Assembly: GCA_947581805.1 (NCBI GenBank)
Contig: CANPVM010000005.1
Coordinates: 1 to 64,000, forward strand
DNA from: an uncultured Clostridia bacterium
GTDB lineage: Bacteria > Bacillota > Clostridia > TANB77 > CAG-508
Length of the DNA stretch: 64,000 bases
Direction: 5' to 3'
Under the pieces are notes generated by a model. It ran no database searches. It saw nothing but the letters and a program-made list of their open reading frames with translations, and was not told the origin of the DNA. Positions 8,867 through 17,988 of this stretch are shown here, one piece after another. Position 1 is the first letter of the stretch. Each line of letters begins with the position of its first letter. The position numbers and the translations under genes are program-made.

Positions 8867-10580
8867 ATGAAATCAAAAAATGCGCTTTACGAAGCAACAG
8901 AATTTAAAAATTTAAAAGAAATGATACAAGAAACTATCCATAAGTATTCTTCTCATACAGCATTTATTATTAAAAACAAAGAAAAAGAAGAAAAATATAC
9001 CCATATTACCTATGAACAATTTGGGTTAGAGATTAATGCTCTGGGCTCAAGTTTTATTAACAGAGGCTTAAAAAATAAGCGTATTGCTGTTATTAGCCCA
9101 AACCGTTATGAATGGGTAGTAAGCTATTTTGCAACAGTGAATGGAACAGGAATTGTGATTCCTTTAGATAAAGGACTTCCTGATGATGAAATAGAATCAC
9201 TATTACAAAGAAGCCATGCAGATGCTGTTATTTTTGATAAAAAATACCATGACATTATGAAACAAATACAAGAGAAAAATCAAACAGAAGTAAAACAATT
9301 TATTTGCATGGATGAAACAAAAGACTTTATATGTATGCAAGAGTTAATACAGGAAGGAAAAAAATTACTAGAACAAGGATATGAAGAATTTACAAAAGCA
9401 GAAATAAACGAAGAAGCAATGAGCATCATTTTATTTACTTCTGGAACAACATCTATTTCTAAAGCAGTCATGCTTTCTCATAAAAATATTACTTCTAACA
9501 TTTATGCTCTAAGCATGGCAGAAAAAGTTTATGATACAGATGTTAATTTAGCTTTTTTACCATTTCACCATACTTTTGGAAGTACAGCATTATTCTTTTT
9601 CTTAAGCAAACGGAACCACGAATGTCTTTTGTGATGGTATTCGCCATATTCAAAGTAATTTAAAAGAGTACCAAGTTTCCATTTTTGTATGTGTTCCTTT
9701 GCTTTTAGAAACTATGTATAAAAAAATAATGAAAGAAATAGAAAGACAAGGGAAAACCAAATTAATAAAAAGAGTAATTCCAATTACCAATTTTTTATTA
9801 AAGTTTGGAATTGATATTCGAAGAAAAGTATTTAAAGATATCATAAACCAATTAGGAGGCAATATTCGTTTTGTAGTAAGTGGTGCTTCTGCCATAGATA
9901 AAAAGGTTGCTAAAGGTTTTAACGACTTTGGAATTTTAACTGTGCAAGGTTATGGTTTAACAGAAACTTCTCCAGTTCTTACAGCAGAAAATGAAAAATA
10001 TATTCGATACGGCTCTATTGGCTATCCACTAGTCAATGTAGAAGTTAAAATAGATAAACCAAACGAAGAAGGAATTGGAGAAATTATTGCCAAAGGTCCT
10101 AATGTAATGATGGGCTATTATGAAAATGAAGAAGCAACCAAAGAAGTATTAAAAAACGGCTGGTTCTATACTGGAGATTTAGGTTACCAAGATAAAGATG
10201 GCTATATTTTTATCACAGGAAGAAAGAAAAATGTTATTGTTCTAAAAAATGGAAAAAATATATACCCAGAAGAATTAGAAATATTAGTGAATAATTTGCC
10301 TTATGTAGAAGAAAGTATGGTATTTGGCAAACCAAAAGAAGATGATTTAGTTGTATCTGCTAAAATTGTATATAGCAAAGAATATTTAGAAGAACATAAT
10401 ATATCAAGTGAAGAAATCAAAGAAAAGGTTTGGACAGATATCAAGAAAATCAATCAAAATTTACCAAATTATCAGCATATTAAAAATATCATTGTAACAG
10501 ATGAGCCAATGATAAAAACAACAACAGCTAAAGTAAAAAGATTTGAAGAAATAGAGAAAATCGTAAAAAATGCTAAATAA
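8867..10580 (+). CDS. Acyl-CoA ligase (AMP-binding), requires +1 shift
   Basis: AMP-forming long-chain fatty acyl-CoA synthetase, activating carboxylic acids with ATP and CoA. The first frame (8867-9634) has the nucleotide-binding signature LFTSGTTSISKAVMLSH and then LPFHHTFGST; the second carries QGYGLTETSP, GWFYTGDLG and the K-rich C-terminal domain with KNGKNIYPEE. The frames join if one C at 9611 is skipped: the zero frame reads AGC AAA CGG and stops eight codons on, whereas skipping gives SKGTTNVFCDGIRHIQ, a natural continuation. The joined product is 570 aa, normal for the family. Unshifted translation gives 255 aa without the catalytic C-terminus. SD AAGGAG at about 8854. Confidence 0.88.
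9608..9614 (+). other. +1 recoding site 1: AAA CGG A
   Basis: In-frame CGG at 9611-9613 is the only one in the gene. Skipping the C lets GGA (Gly) be read and opens the remaining 322 codons. Confidence 0.8.
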
Positions 10581-10639
10581 ATAAAAATGGATTAGTAAAA
10601 ATAATAAAAAAGAAAAAATACCAAAAATAGGAAATAATC

Positions 10640-10669
10640 TTGAAAAAATAGGGAAAACTATGATAAAAT
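10640..10669 (+). promoter_or_regulatory. Promoter for the TrhA-like gene
   Basis: TTGAAA (10640-10645), 18-bp spacer, TAAAAT (10664-10669). It leaves a leader of about 80 nt before the start codon. Confidence 0.5.
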
Positions 10670-10698
10670 AAAGTAATTAAAAATAAATATAATTGATA

Positions 10699-10729
10699 GG
10701 GTTTATAGGCAAGTCCCACCAAAAGCCTA
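10699..10729 (+). other. Possible pseudoknot in the leader
   Basis: GGG (10699-10701) can pair with CCC (10715-10717), and TAGGC (10706-10710) with GCCTA (10725-10729). The two pairings interleave, which is the topology of an H-type pseudoknot. It is short and could be chance. Confidence 0.25.
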
Positions 10730-10754
10730 AATTAATATGTAAGGAATGAAAAAA

Positions 10755-11420
10755 ATGTTCAAAAAAATTAAAGATCCAGTTAGTGGTTTTTCCCATTTAA
10801 TTGGGATGTTACTAGCGATAGCAGGACTAGTATTATTAATTATACAATCTGCAAAATATGGAGAAGGAGCTTGGGATATTGTTACTTTTACGATATTTGG
10901 TTCCATACTTGTATTAATGTACTTATTTAGTTCCCTTTATCACTTATTAAATTTAGGGGAAGTAGGAACAAGAGTATTTAGAAAATTTGACCATATTATG
11001 ATTTATCTTGTCATAGCAGGAACTTATACCCCAATCTGTTTAGGCCCACTAAGAGGACCATGGGGTTGGAGTATTTTCGGAGTAGTATGGGGTTTAGCTG
11101 TTCTAGGAACCATCTTAACAGCAATTTGGATTAAAGCACCAAGATGGCTTACTACTAGTATATACATTGCAATGGGGTGGCTTGTCATTATAATGTTATA
11201 TCCACTTCTTAGCACATTCCAAAGATTAAATGCATTATCTTCATTATGGTGGCTTCTAGCAGGTGGTATTTTCTATACAATCGGTGGCATCATTTATGGT
11301 TTAAAGAAAGCACCATTTACAACAAAACATTTTGGTTTTCATGAAATATTTCACATCTTTGTAATGTTAGGTAGCTTTTGCCAATTTTGGTTCATCTTTC
11401 ATTATTTATTATATATATAG
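10755..11420 (+). CDS. Hemolysin III / TrhA (PAQR-like) membrane protein
   Basis: Seven-span membrane protein of the hemolysin III / YqfA / PAQR family, linked in other bacteria to membrane-energetics homeostasis. Family motifs seen: SSLYHL, FDHIMIYLVIAGTYTP, and the C-terminal histidine motif GFHEIFH, which with the early Ser/His residues forms the metal site. I place the start at ATG 10755 (MFKKIKDPVSG, 221 aa): AAGGA at 10741-10745 abuts an ATG at 10746 but is well spaced for 10755. Monocistronic, with its own promoter. No CGG codon. Confidence 0.9.
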   Translation: MFKKIKDPVSGFSHLIGMLLAIAGLVLLIIQSAKYGEGAWDIVTFTIFGSILVLMYLFSSLYHLLNLGEVGTRVFRKFDHIMIYLVIAGTYTPICLGPLRGPWGWSIFGVVWGLAVLGTILTAIWIKAPRWLTTSIYIAMGWLVIIMLYPLLSTFQRLNALSSLWWLLAGGIFYTIGGIIYGLKKAPFTTKHFGFHEIFHIFVMLGSFCQFWFIFHYLLYI

Positions 11421-11535
11421 TGATAAAATTCTTAAATAAACGCGAATATGAAATTGAAAGTTTTTCAAAAGTTCTAAAATATAACAAAATAAAATATAAT
11501 TAATAAAAACAACTAGAAAAAAGAAAGGAAAAAAT

Positions 11536-11925
11536 ATGGAAAACTTCGATAAAAAAGAACTTTCAACAAATTTCATGCGTATTCTAAAAGGAAGTATTAC
11601 TGCTATTATTATTACGTTATTACTATTGTTTATTTTTGCTATTCTACTTACTTATACTAATTTACAAGAAAACATGATTGGGCCAATTGTAATTGTTATA
11701 ACAGCAATTAGTATTCTAATTGGTAGTAGTATTAGTACATTAAAAATTAAAAAGAATGGATTATTCAATGGTGCTTTAGTAGGAATAATTTATATTCTTA
11801 CCATTTATCTACTCTCTAGCGTAACTGGTTCTGGATTTAATTGCAATATTAATAGTATCATTATGATAGTAGCAAGTATAATAGGCGGTATGTTAGGAGG
11901 AATTATAGGAGTCAACTTAAATTAA
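11536..11925 (+). CDS. DUF3792 / TIGR04086 membrane protein
   Basis: Small membrane protein of 129 aa with four hydrophobic segments and glycine-rich packing in the last one (IIGGMLGGIIGVNLN), characteristic of the TIGR04086/DUF3792 family. Its function is unknown, but in clostridia the family commonly lies close to yajC, secD and secF, and here SecD- and SecF-like genes follow after one HD gene. SD AAAGGA at 11523. A terminator follows the stop, so the link with secDF is one of neighbourhood rather than a strict operon. Confidence 0.8.
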   Translation: MENFDKKELSTNFMRILKGSITAIIITLLLLFIFAILLTYTNLQENMIGPIVIVITAISILIGSSISTLKIKKNGLFNGALVGIIYILTIYLLSSVTGSGFNCNINSIIMIVASIIGGMLGGIIGVNLN

Positions 11926-11963
11926 ATGCAATTTAATATATTAATCAACAAAAAATCAAATTA

Positions 11964-11997
11964 AAATTCAACCAATTTACAAAAAATGGTTGAATTT
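11964..11997 (+). terminator. Rho-independent terminator
   Basis: 11-bp stem (11964-11974 with 11987-11997), 12-nt loop and a T-run to 12001. A possible promoter for the next gene overlaps its right arm: TTGAAT 11990-11995, 17 bp, TAGAAT 12013-12018. Confidence 0.8.
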
Positions 11998-12039
11998 TTT
12001 TGTGTTTTAGGATAGAATAAAGCAATGATGGAGGAACAT

Positions 12040-12699
12040 ATGATAACATTAGAAGAAATCAAAAAAAATGAAGAAGTACAAGAGTTAATTGTAGGTGCAC
12101 AAAAGCAATTAAATGCTTTGGGTTATACAGAACACTCCACAAGGCATATTTCAATTGTTTCTAGTAGAGCAGGAAGAATTTTAGAAACACTTGGCTATCC
12201 AGAGGAGAGAATAGAACTTGCTAAAATAGCAGGTTATATGCATGATATAGGAAACTGTGTAAATCGTGTAGACCATGCACATTCAGGGGCAATTCTGGCT
12301 TATCAAATTTTAAAAGAAATGGGAATGGATGTACAAAAAAGAACCGAGATTATGATGGCAATTGGAAATCATGATGAGCAAACAGGTACGGCAGTAAGTG
12401 ATATATCAGCTGCTTTAATCTTAGCAGATAAATCGGATGTACATCGTGATAGAGTAGTCAATACCAATATGTCTACCTTTGATAAACATGATAAAGTAAA
12501 TTATGCTGTAACAAATGCAGATTTCACTATTGACAAAGAAACAAGAATAGCAACTTTAGATTTAAACATAGATACTAAAATATGTCCAGTATTAGATTAT
12601 TTTGAAATTTTTATGGATAGAACAATGATGAGTAAATATGCAGCTAAATACCTAAATATTTGGTTTGAACTGATTATTAATGGCACTAAATTATTATAA
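12040..12699 (+). CDS. HD-domain phosphohydrolase
   Basis: Soluble HD-superfamily protein of 219 aa. Metal-binding motifs: HSTRHI near the N-terminus, AGYMHDIGN (the HD pair), DHAHSGAI and AIGNHDEQ. Two upstream ATGs (12025, 12028) are in frame, but GGAGG at 12030-12034 lies over them and is correctly spaced only for ATG 12040 (MITLEEIKKN), so I use that start. The gene ends 15 bp before the SecD-like gene and is probably co-transcribed with it. The substrate is unknown; nucleotide or cyclic-dinucleotide hydrolysis would be typical of the superfamily. Confidence 0.82.
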   Translation: MITLEEIKKNEEVQELIVGAQKQLNALGYTEHSTRHISIVSSRAGRILETLGYPEERIELAKIAGYMHDIGNCVNRVDHAHSGAILAYQILKEMGMDVQKRTEIMMAIGNHDEQTGTAVSDISAALILADKSDVHRDRVVNTNMSTFDKHDKVNYAVTNADFTIDKETRIATLDLNIDTKICPVLDYFEIFMDRTMMSKYAAKYLNIWFELIINGTKLL

Positions 12700-12714
12700 A
12701 TAGAGGAGGAAAAA

Positions 12715-14100
12715 ATGAAAAAGTATAAAGGTTTAAAATTAACACTGATTATATTAGTTATTATCTTATTATCAATGGTATCATTTGGAGGTATTTTTAT
12801 TCAAAATAAAAATATGGTACAAAATATTTTACCAGAATATTTATTAGCAAGGGATTTAAAAGGTTATCGAAGACTAGAGCTACAAGTAAGTGATGAAGTT
12901 TTAGAAACCATTCGATATGATGCAGAAGGAAATGTAATTCCAGAAGATAATACAGAAACAGAAGTAGCAAAAACAGAAGAAAAAAAGGTAAACGATGCAG
13001 AAGTTTTAAATATACAAAATTATCAAGAAGCAAAAAAAATAATAGAAAATAGATTAAAAGCTATGGCAGTAAGTAACTACGTGATTAGGCAAAATCAAGA
13101 AAATGGAAATATTCTTTTAGAACTTCCAGAAAATAATAATACAGACCGTGTAGTAAATCAACTTTCTTACCAAGGGAAATTTGAAATCACAGATAAAGAT
13201 ACGGACGAAGTATTAATGAATAACCAAGATTTAAAAACAGTAAAAGCTGGATATGGAACAACAGCAACTGGTGCAACTACAGTTTTCATTAATATTGAAT
13301 TTAATCAAGAAGGAACAGAAAAATTTAAAAATATAACAAACACTTATATACAAACCACAGTAGAAAAAGAAGCAGAAAGTGAAGAACAAGAGGAAAGCGA
13401 AGAACAAGCAGAAGTAGAGGAAACAGAAGAATCTAACCAAGAAGAAACAATAACAAAAGAAGTTGCAATCAAATTAGATGGTTCTACTTTACTTACTACC
13501 TATTTTGATGAAGAAATTTCAAATGGTGTATTACAATTATCAGTAGGCTCTTCTAGTAGTAGTACAACACAAGAAGATTTACAAGAATATTTACAAGAAG
13601 CTAATAATATGGCAGCTGTATTAGACGCAGGAAAGTTACCAATTGTATATGAAATAGAACAAAATAAATTTGTATATTCTGATATCACAGCCGATTATCT
13701 TAAAATAGCAATTAGCGTTGGTATTATCATAGCTACAATAGGAATGATTTATCTAATTATAAAATATAAAACAAAAGGAATTTTAGCAAGTATTTCACTA
13801 GTAGGTTACATGGCAATTTTACTAATTGCACTAAGATACTTTAATGTAGAAATTTCTTTAGGTGGAATGGTTGGTATTGTTCTAAGTGCTATAATTAGTT
13901 ACTTCATAACCATTGGTATTTTAAAACAAAAAGAAATAATACCAGTAATAAAACAAGCTTTGCTTATGTTAATTCCTACTTTGATTGTAGCAATTGTATT
14001 TGTGTTTGCTAATATTACAATAGGAATATCTTTATTCTGGGGTGTTGCAATTGCACTATTATACCATCTAAGTATAACAAACCTTATGCTTAGAGATTAA
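12715..14100 (+). CDS. SecD-like translocase subunit, divergent
   Basis: Resembles SecD, the membrane subunit that helps pull exported proteins off SecYEG. Seen: one N-terminal membrane helix, a large extracytoplasmic region with an ARDLKG element matching the SecD DLKGG motif, a P1-like domain (IIENRLKAMAVSNYVIR, FEITD), an inserted Glu/Gln-rich stretch (about 220-250), then about five C-terminal helices. The canonical TM4 motif with Asp-Ala-Asn and the FERIREE helix that follows are not visible; the corresponding helix reads GGMVGIVLSAIISYF. 461 aa, SD GAGGAGG at 12703. Position next to a SecF-like gene supports the call. Confidence 0.7.
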   Translation: MKKYKGLKLTLIILVIILLSMVSFGGIFIQNKNMVQNILPEYLLARDLKGYRRLELQVSDEVLETIRYDAEGNVIPEDNTETEVAKTEEKKVNDAEVLNIQNYQEAKKIIENRLKAMAVSNYVIRQNQENGNILLELPENNNTDRVVNQLSYQGKFEITDKDTDEVLMNNQDLKTVKAGYGTTATGATTVFINIEFNQEGTEKFKNITNTYIQTTVEKEAESEEQEESEEQAEVEETEESNQEETITKEVAIKLDGSTLLTTYFDEEISNGVLQLSVGSSSSSTTQEDLQEYLQEANNMAAVLDAGKLPIVYEIEQNKFVYSDITADYLKIAISVGIIIATIGMIYLIIKYKTKGILASISLVGYMAILLIALRYFNVEISLGGMVGIVLSAIISYFITIGILKQKEIIPVIKQALLMLIPTLIVAIVFVFANITIGISLFWGVAIALLYHLSITNLMLRD

Positions 14101-14115
14101 AAGGAGGAAGAAAGC

Positions 14116-14751
14116 ATGAAAAAGAAAATAGGAATTGGAATTATTGCTATCATTATTGTAATAGGTATTGTAGTTGCAGCTATTTTTGGGTTAAACTTTA
14201 GCTTTGAGTATAGTAACCACAAAGAAGTAGATATCTATATCGGACAAGAATTTGAAAATAAAGAAATACAAGAAATAGCAAAAGAAGTATTAGGAGAACA
14301 AAAAATTGTCATTCAAAAAGTGGAATTATATGAAGATATGGTAGCTATTAATACAAAAGACATGACCGATGAGCAATTAGAAAATTTAAATACAAAAATC
14401 AACGAAAAATATGGTATTGAAAATACAGTAGAAGATATATTAGTAACAGAAGTTCCAAGTGTAAGCATTGTGGATATTGTAAAACCATATATCATACCAG
14501 CCATTATTTCATTTGTTTTAGTTATGGTTTATTTCATTGTTTATATAGCAATATACAAACATAAAGGAAATGACATAAATATGCCAAAAGCATTAGCAGA
14601 AACAGTAATAGGAATTGTTGCAATTCAATTATTATACTTCGCAATACTTGCTATTACAAGATTACCAATTAATCAATTCACTATGCCAATAGCTGTTGTA
14701 TTGTTCATTCTAACAACAATAGCAAAATTATGTAACAATGAGAAAAAATAA
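14116..14751 (+). CDS. SecF-like translocase subunit, short and divergent
   Basis: Membrane protein of 211 aa starting 15 bp after the SecD-like gene with a strong AGGAGGAA site. One N-terminal helix is followed by FGLNFSFEYSNHKEVDIYIG, which matches the SecF opening (a fixed Phe/Gly-rich turn and the P1-like fold), then PSVSIVDIVKPYIIPAI and three or four helices. Normal SecF is about 290-310 aa; here the C-terminal part is shortened and the conserved Ser-Leu-Asn-Asp-Thr-Val and Phe-Asp-Arg-Ile motifs are absent. Identification rests mainly on the neighbouring SecD and the N-terminal pattern. Confidence 0.6.
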   Translation: MKKKIGIGIIAIIIVIGIVVAAIFGLNFSFEYSNHKEVDIYIGQEFENKEIQEIAKEVLGEQKIVIQKVELYEDMVAINTKDMTDEQLENLNTKINEKYGIENTVEDILVTEVPSVSIVDIVKPYIIPAIISFVLVMVYFIVYIAIYKHKGNDINMPKALAETVIGIVAIQLLYFAILAITRLPINQFTMPIAVVLFILTTIAKLCNNEKK

Positions 14752-14761
14752 AATAACAAAA

Positions 14762-14805
14762 AGTAGACATTCTTCATAAAATAGAATAGGATGTCTATTT
14801 TTTAT
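14762..14805 (+). terminator. Terminator after the secDF-like pair
   Basis: 9-bp stem (14762-14770 with 14791-14799, one G-U) with an AT-rich loop, followed by TTTTTT. Confidence 0.65.
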
Positions 14806-14879
14806 TATACATTTTTTAAACAAAATAGAATGGATATAAAATGAAAAAACATCAGGTTTTATAGACAGGAAGTGAAAAC

Positions 14880-15227
14880 ATGAAACTATATGAAAGCATA
14901 AAACATTTCTTTCGAAAATATCGAAATAGTGAAGATAACAATATAGATTATGAAAATGCAAAAACAATTTTAAAAAATGTTCAAGAGGCTATCTTAGTAG
15001 ATGTAAGAAGTCCACAAGAATATAAAGAAGGACATTTAGAGGGAAGTATTAACTACCCATTATATGATTTAGAAAGAAATGCAGAAAAATTATTAAAAAA
15101 TAAAGAAGACACCATAATTATTTATTGTCAATCCGGAAGTAGAAGTCAAAGAGCTTTAAAACTTTTACAAGAACAAGGATATTCTAATTTGTACCAAATA
15201 GAAGGCGGACTTGATAATATGAAATAA
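14880..15227 (+). CDS. Rhodanese-domain sulfurtransferase
   Basis: Single-domain rhodanese (115 aa) of the PspE/YbbB type that moves sulfane sulfur through a cysteine persulfide. Seen: DVRSPQEYKEGHLEGSIN (CH2A-like motif), the active-site loop YCQSGSRS with the catalytic Cys at about residue 83, and GYSNLYQIEGGLDNM at the end. The first 25 residues are basic and not part of the domain; there is no clear signal peptide. SD AGGAAG at 14868. Monocistronic, closed by a long inverted repeat. Confidence 0.9.
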   Translation: MKLYESIKHFFRKYRNSEDNNIDYENAKTILKNVQEAILVDVRSPQEYKEGHLEGSINYPLYDLERNAEKLLKNKEDTIIIYCQSGSRSQRALKLLQEQGYSNLYQIEGGLDNMK

Positions 15228-15298
15228 TAAATTTTAGGGACGGGTCTAAAAATTTAAAATTAATTATTAAATTTTTAGACCCGTCCCTAAAATTTATT
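15226..15298. repeat. 32-bp perfect inverted repeat, GGGACGGG family
   Basis: Arms 15226-15257 and 15267-15298 are perfectly complementary around a 9-nt loop. The left arm core (TTTTAGGGACGGGTCTAAAA and onward) recurs at 38894. It sits exactly between convergent stop codons, so it probably acts as a bidirectional terminator as well as being a dispersed repeat. Confidence 0.85.
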
Positions 15299-15300
15299 TC

Positions 15301-16152
15301 TTAGCTATGCACATTATTTAAAACACGATAAGTATGGCAAATGTTGCAGTCTGTGCATATAAAGATACGATTGTCAAAAATTAATTTTAATGTGTTAATG
15401 AATTCATCTTCATACCCAATTAAATGAATTTCAATTCTTTTTGGAAGTAATGTAAGTAAAGCATTTAAGGCATAATCATTAGAAGAAAAGGAGATATCAG
15501 ATAAGTATTTTGCATGAAAAATATTATCATCTAGTGAAATGATATTTTTTTCTTGATTTAATAAAATGGATTCTCCATTGTGATATACTAAATGAATAAT
15601 ATTACAAAGAGGTTCTTTTGAATCAATATATAATTTTAATAAGTCGATAAATTCCGTATATTCTTTTTCTATGACGTACTCATTTACAGCACTGTCAACA
15701 ATTTCTTCTAATGTATGGCAGTAATTTTCTAAACGGAAAGTAACGAAGCCATCCAAAATCATAGATTTATTTTCATGAAGATAGAGTAATACACAAGACC
15801 AAATTTCTTCTTTTCTATATTTTAATGTGTCGTCTTCTTCTAAAATAATTTGTTTATAGCAATTTTCTTCAATTAACTTTCTTTCAAAATCATCAAAGTA
15901 GAAGTAGTGAAAGTAAAGGATTTTTCTAAGCAATATAGGCTCATAAAAGAAAAGAATACAATCGGTTAAAACATCAGCTAAAAAGCCTAAAAAAAGACTT
16001 TGCTCATTACCTTTATAATGTACTATTACATTTTCATAGCATTTGAATTCTCTATGAATATAATAAATATTTTCTAAGGAAGAGGTTTCTAAATTTTTTA
16101 ATAAATACTGTATGATTTCTTGATTATTGGTTTTTATGCAAAAAGATTTCAT
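15301..16152 (-). CDS. YtxC-like sporulation protein
   Basis: 283-aa soluble protein resembling the putative sporulation protein YtxC family of endospore formers, whose biochemical role is unknown. The family pattern is strongest in the central region: YFDDFERKLIEEN, then YLHENKSMILDGFVTFRLEN with the following YCHTLEEIVD and NEYVIEKEY. The C-terminal third ends with two CxxC-like cysteine clusters (ICTDCNICH), which are not usual enough to interpret. Transcribed minus; the next gene on that strand is the GH57 gene 115 bp upstream, so co-transcription is possible. Confidence 0.75.
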   Translation of the reverse strand: MKSFCIKTNNQEIIQYLLKNLETSSLENIYYIHREFKCYENVIVHYKGNEQSLFLGFLADVLTDCILFFYEPILLRKILYFHYFYFDDFERKLIEENCYKQIILEEDDTLKYRKEEIWSCVLLYLHENKSMILDGFVTFRLENYCHTLEEIVDSAVNEYVIEKEYTEFIDLLKLYIDSKEPLCNIIHLVYHNGESILLNQEKNIISLDDNIFHAKYLSDISFSSNDYALNALLTLLPKRIEIHLIGYEDEFINTLKLIFDNRIFICTDCNICHTYRVLNNVHS

Positions 16153-16267
16153 AAGACAAAAAAATCCCCTTTCTTTTTCTTTTTTCTATGTATTAGTATC
16201 TACTAAAAAAACTTAGATATACATATTTTATTCAGAAAGGGAGTTTTTGGTAACTTGTGCTTGCAAT

Positions 16268-17858
16268 TTAATTATAAATCTTATAATCAATTTCAGGGAA
16301 GATGCAATCTTTTTCTTGCAAGTCTTTTAAAAAGTTTTCATCAATTTTATTTTCTTTAATTTGTTCATATAATTTTGTAAAGCGACCAATGTGTTCTTTA
16401 ATTCTTTTTTTAGCATAATCGACCATGGTTCCATTGGTGATAATAAATAACCAGTCACTACTTTGAGCTAAAAGTAATTCTCTTGCACATTGGTTTAAAG
16501 CTTGTATTTTTAAAGGTTCCTTTTCATTTACATAGGTGTTAGCAAGTTCTACCATACGGTCTCCTGCTACGTGTAAGTGGCGATGAACATAGTCATTTGT
16601 TTCATTTAGCCAAACCCCGCTATAACCATTAGCACCCCAACTAGAACGACAAGGAGTAGCAACTTGCATTTCAGGGTATTTGTCTATATATTCGCTAGGT
16701 GTAATTAGTTTAAATTCATTTTGGTCAAAATGGATTTTTTTAAATAAAATATATAGCCAGTAAGGACCTTCATACCACCAATGTCCATAAAGTTCAGCAT
16801 CATAAGGACATAGAATAATAGGAGGGTTTTCCATATAAGAAGAAACAACTGAAATTTGTTTTTTTCTAGAATCTAGAAAATGACTTGCTTGTTTCTCTAC
16901 AGAATCTTTTGCCCATTGTAAATTATAAACATCTTTTTCACAATCTTTTCCTGTAATTCTATGATATTTTATTCCAGTATGAACACGAACCCCATTGTGA
17001 GCAATATAAGGTTTAATATAGTCGTAGTCTGCATCATAGCCAATATCACGATAAAATTCACGATAATTAAAATCTCCAGGATAGCCATTTATAGAACTCC
17101 ACACTTGTCTAGAAGATTCCATATCTCTACCAAAAGCAATAACACCTTTTGGAGAAACAATAGGTGCATAAGTGCCATAAATAGGGGTAGGGTCTGCATA
17201 TAAAATACCATGGGATTCAGTAATTATATAATCAATACCAAATTCTTTTAAATACTTATCAGATTCTGGTACATAGCCACATTCTGGAAGCCAAATACCA
17301 CGTGGCTTTCTTCCAAAATATTTTTCATAAGTCTGCACACCAACTGCAATTTGTGCTTTTATGGTTTGTTCTGTTACATATAAAATAGGAAAGTAACCAT
17401 GAGTTGCTCCGGCAAGTAATGATTTCTAATACACCAATATCTTGAAAATGCTTAAAACCTTGAATAATATTATCTTGATAAACATCATGAAATAGATGTA
17501 AGTCATTAGAATATTTTTCTAAATAATAGTAAGAAAGTTCATTGATACGTTTGTTATTTTCAGTTCTTTTTGTTTCTTTTTTAGCAAGTTCTATATGTTT
17601 TTTTAAATATTTGATATATCTTTGTTGCAATAGTTTATTATCTAACATATTTAAAAGAGGAGGAGTCATAGACATAGTAATACGGAAATCTACATTTTCT
17701 TCTACTAATTTTTGAAAATTCATAAGAAGGGGAAGATATGTCTCTGAAATGGCTTCAAATAGCCATTGCTCCTCTAAATAATTTTCACTTTCTGGATGAT
17801 GTATAAAAGGTAAATGGGCATGTAATGCAAAACTTACATAGCCTTTTGGATTTTGCAT
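16268..17858 (-). CDS. GH57 glucan-branching enzyme-like, requires +1 shift
   Basis: Glycoside hydrolase family 57 with a C-terminal DUF1957-like part, matching 1,4-alpha-glucan branching enzymes. The first frame (17858 down to 17325) has FALHAHLPFIHHPE and ends in GVLEIITC; the second (to 16268) has RKPRGIWLPECGYVP with the catalytic Glu region, PYDAELYGHWWYEGP with the catalytic Asp region, and SSWGANGYSGVWL. Skipping one C at 17411 gives ITCGATHGYFPILYV, the standard GATHG motif, and a 529-aa product, the usual length. Unshifted translation stops at 177 aa. It lies beside DUF4912 and a GT4 gene, a glucan-metabolism cluster. Start ATG at 17858 with AAAGGAGAAAAA upstream. Confidence 0.9.
17408..17414 (-). 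other. +1 recoding site 2: TGC CGG A
   Basis: In-frame CGG at 17409-17411 (minus strand). Skipping the C reads GGA, the glycine of the GATHG motif. Confidence 0.82.
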
Positions 17859-17988
17859 AATTTTTCTCCTTTGTCAAAACAATTGCGAACTAAGTAGTAA
17901 AGGATTAGTTCGCAAGGTCATTTCGTATATAAAAATTAAAATTTATATTTCTTTCTTTTATAACTAATATATATGATATTCTTAGATT

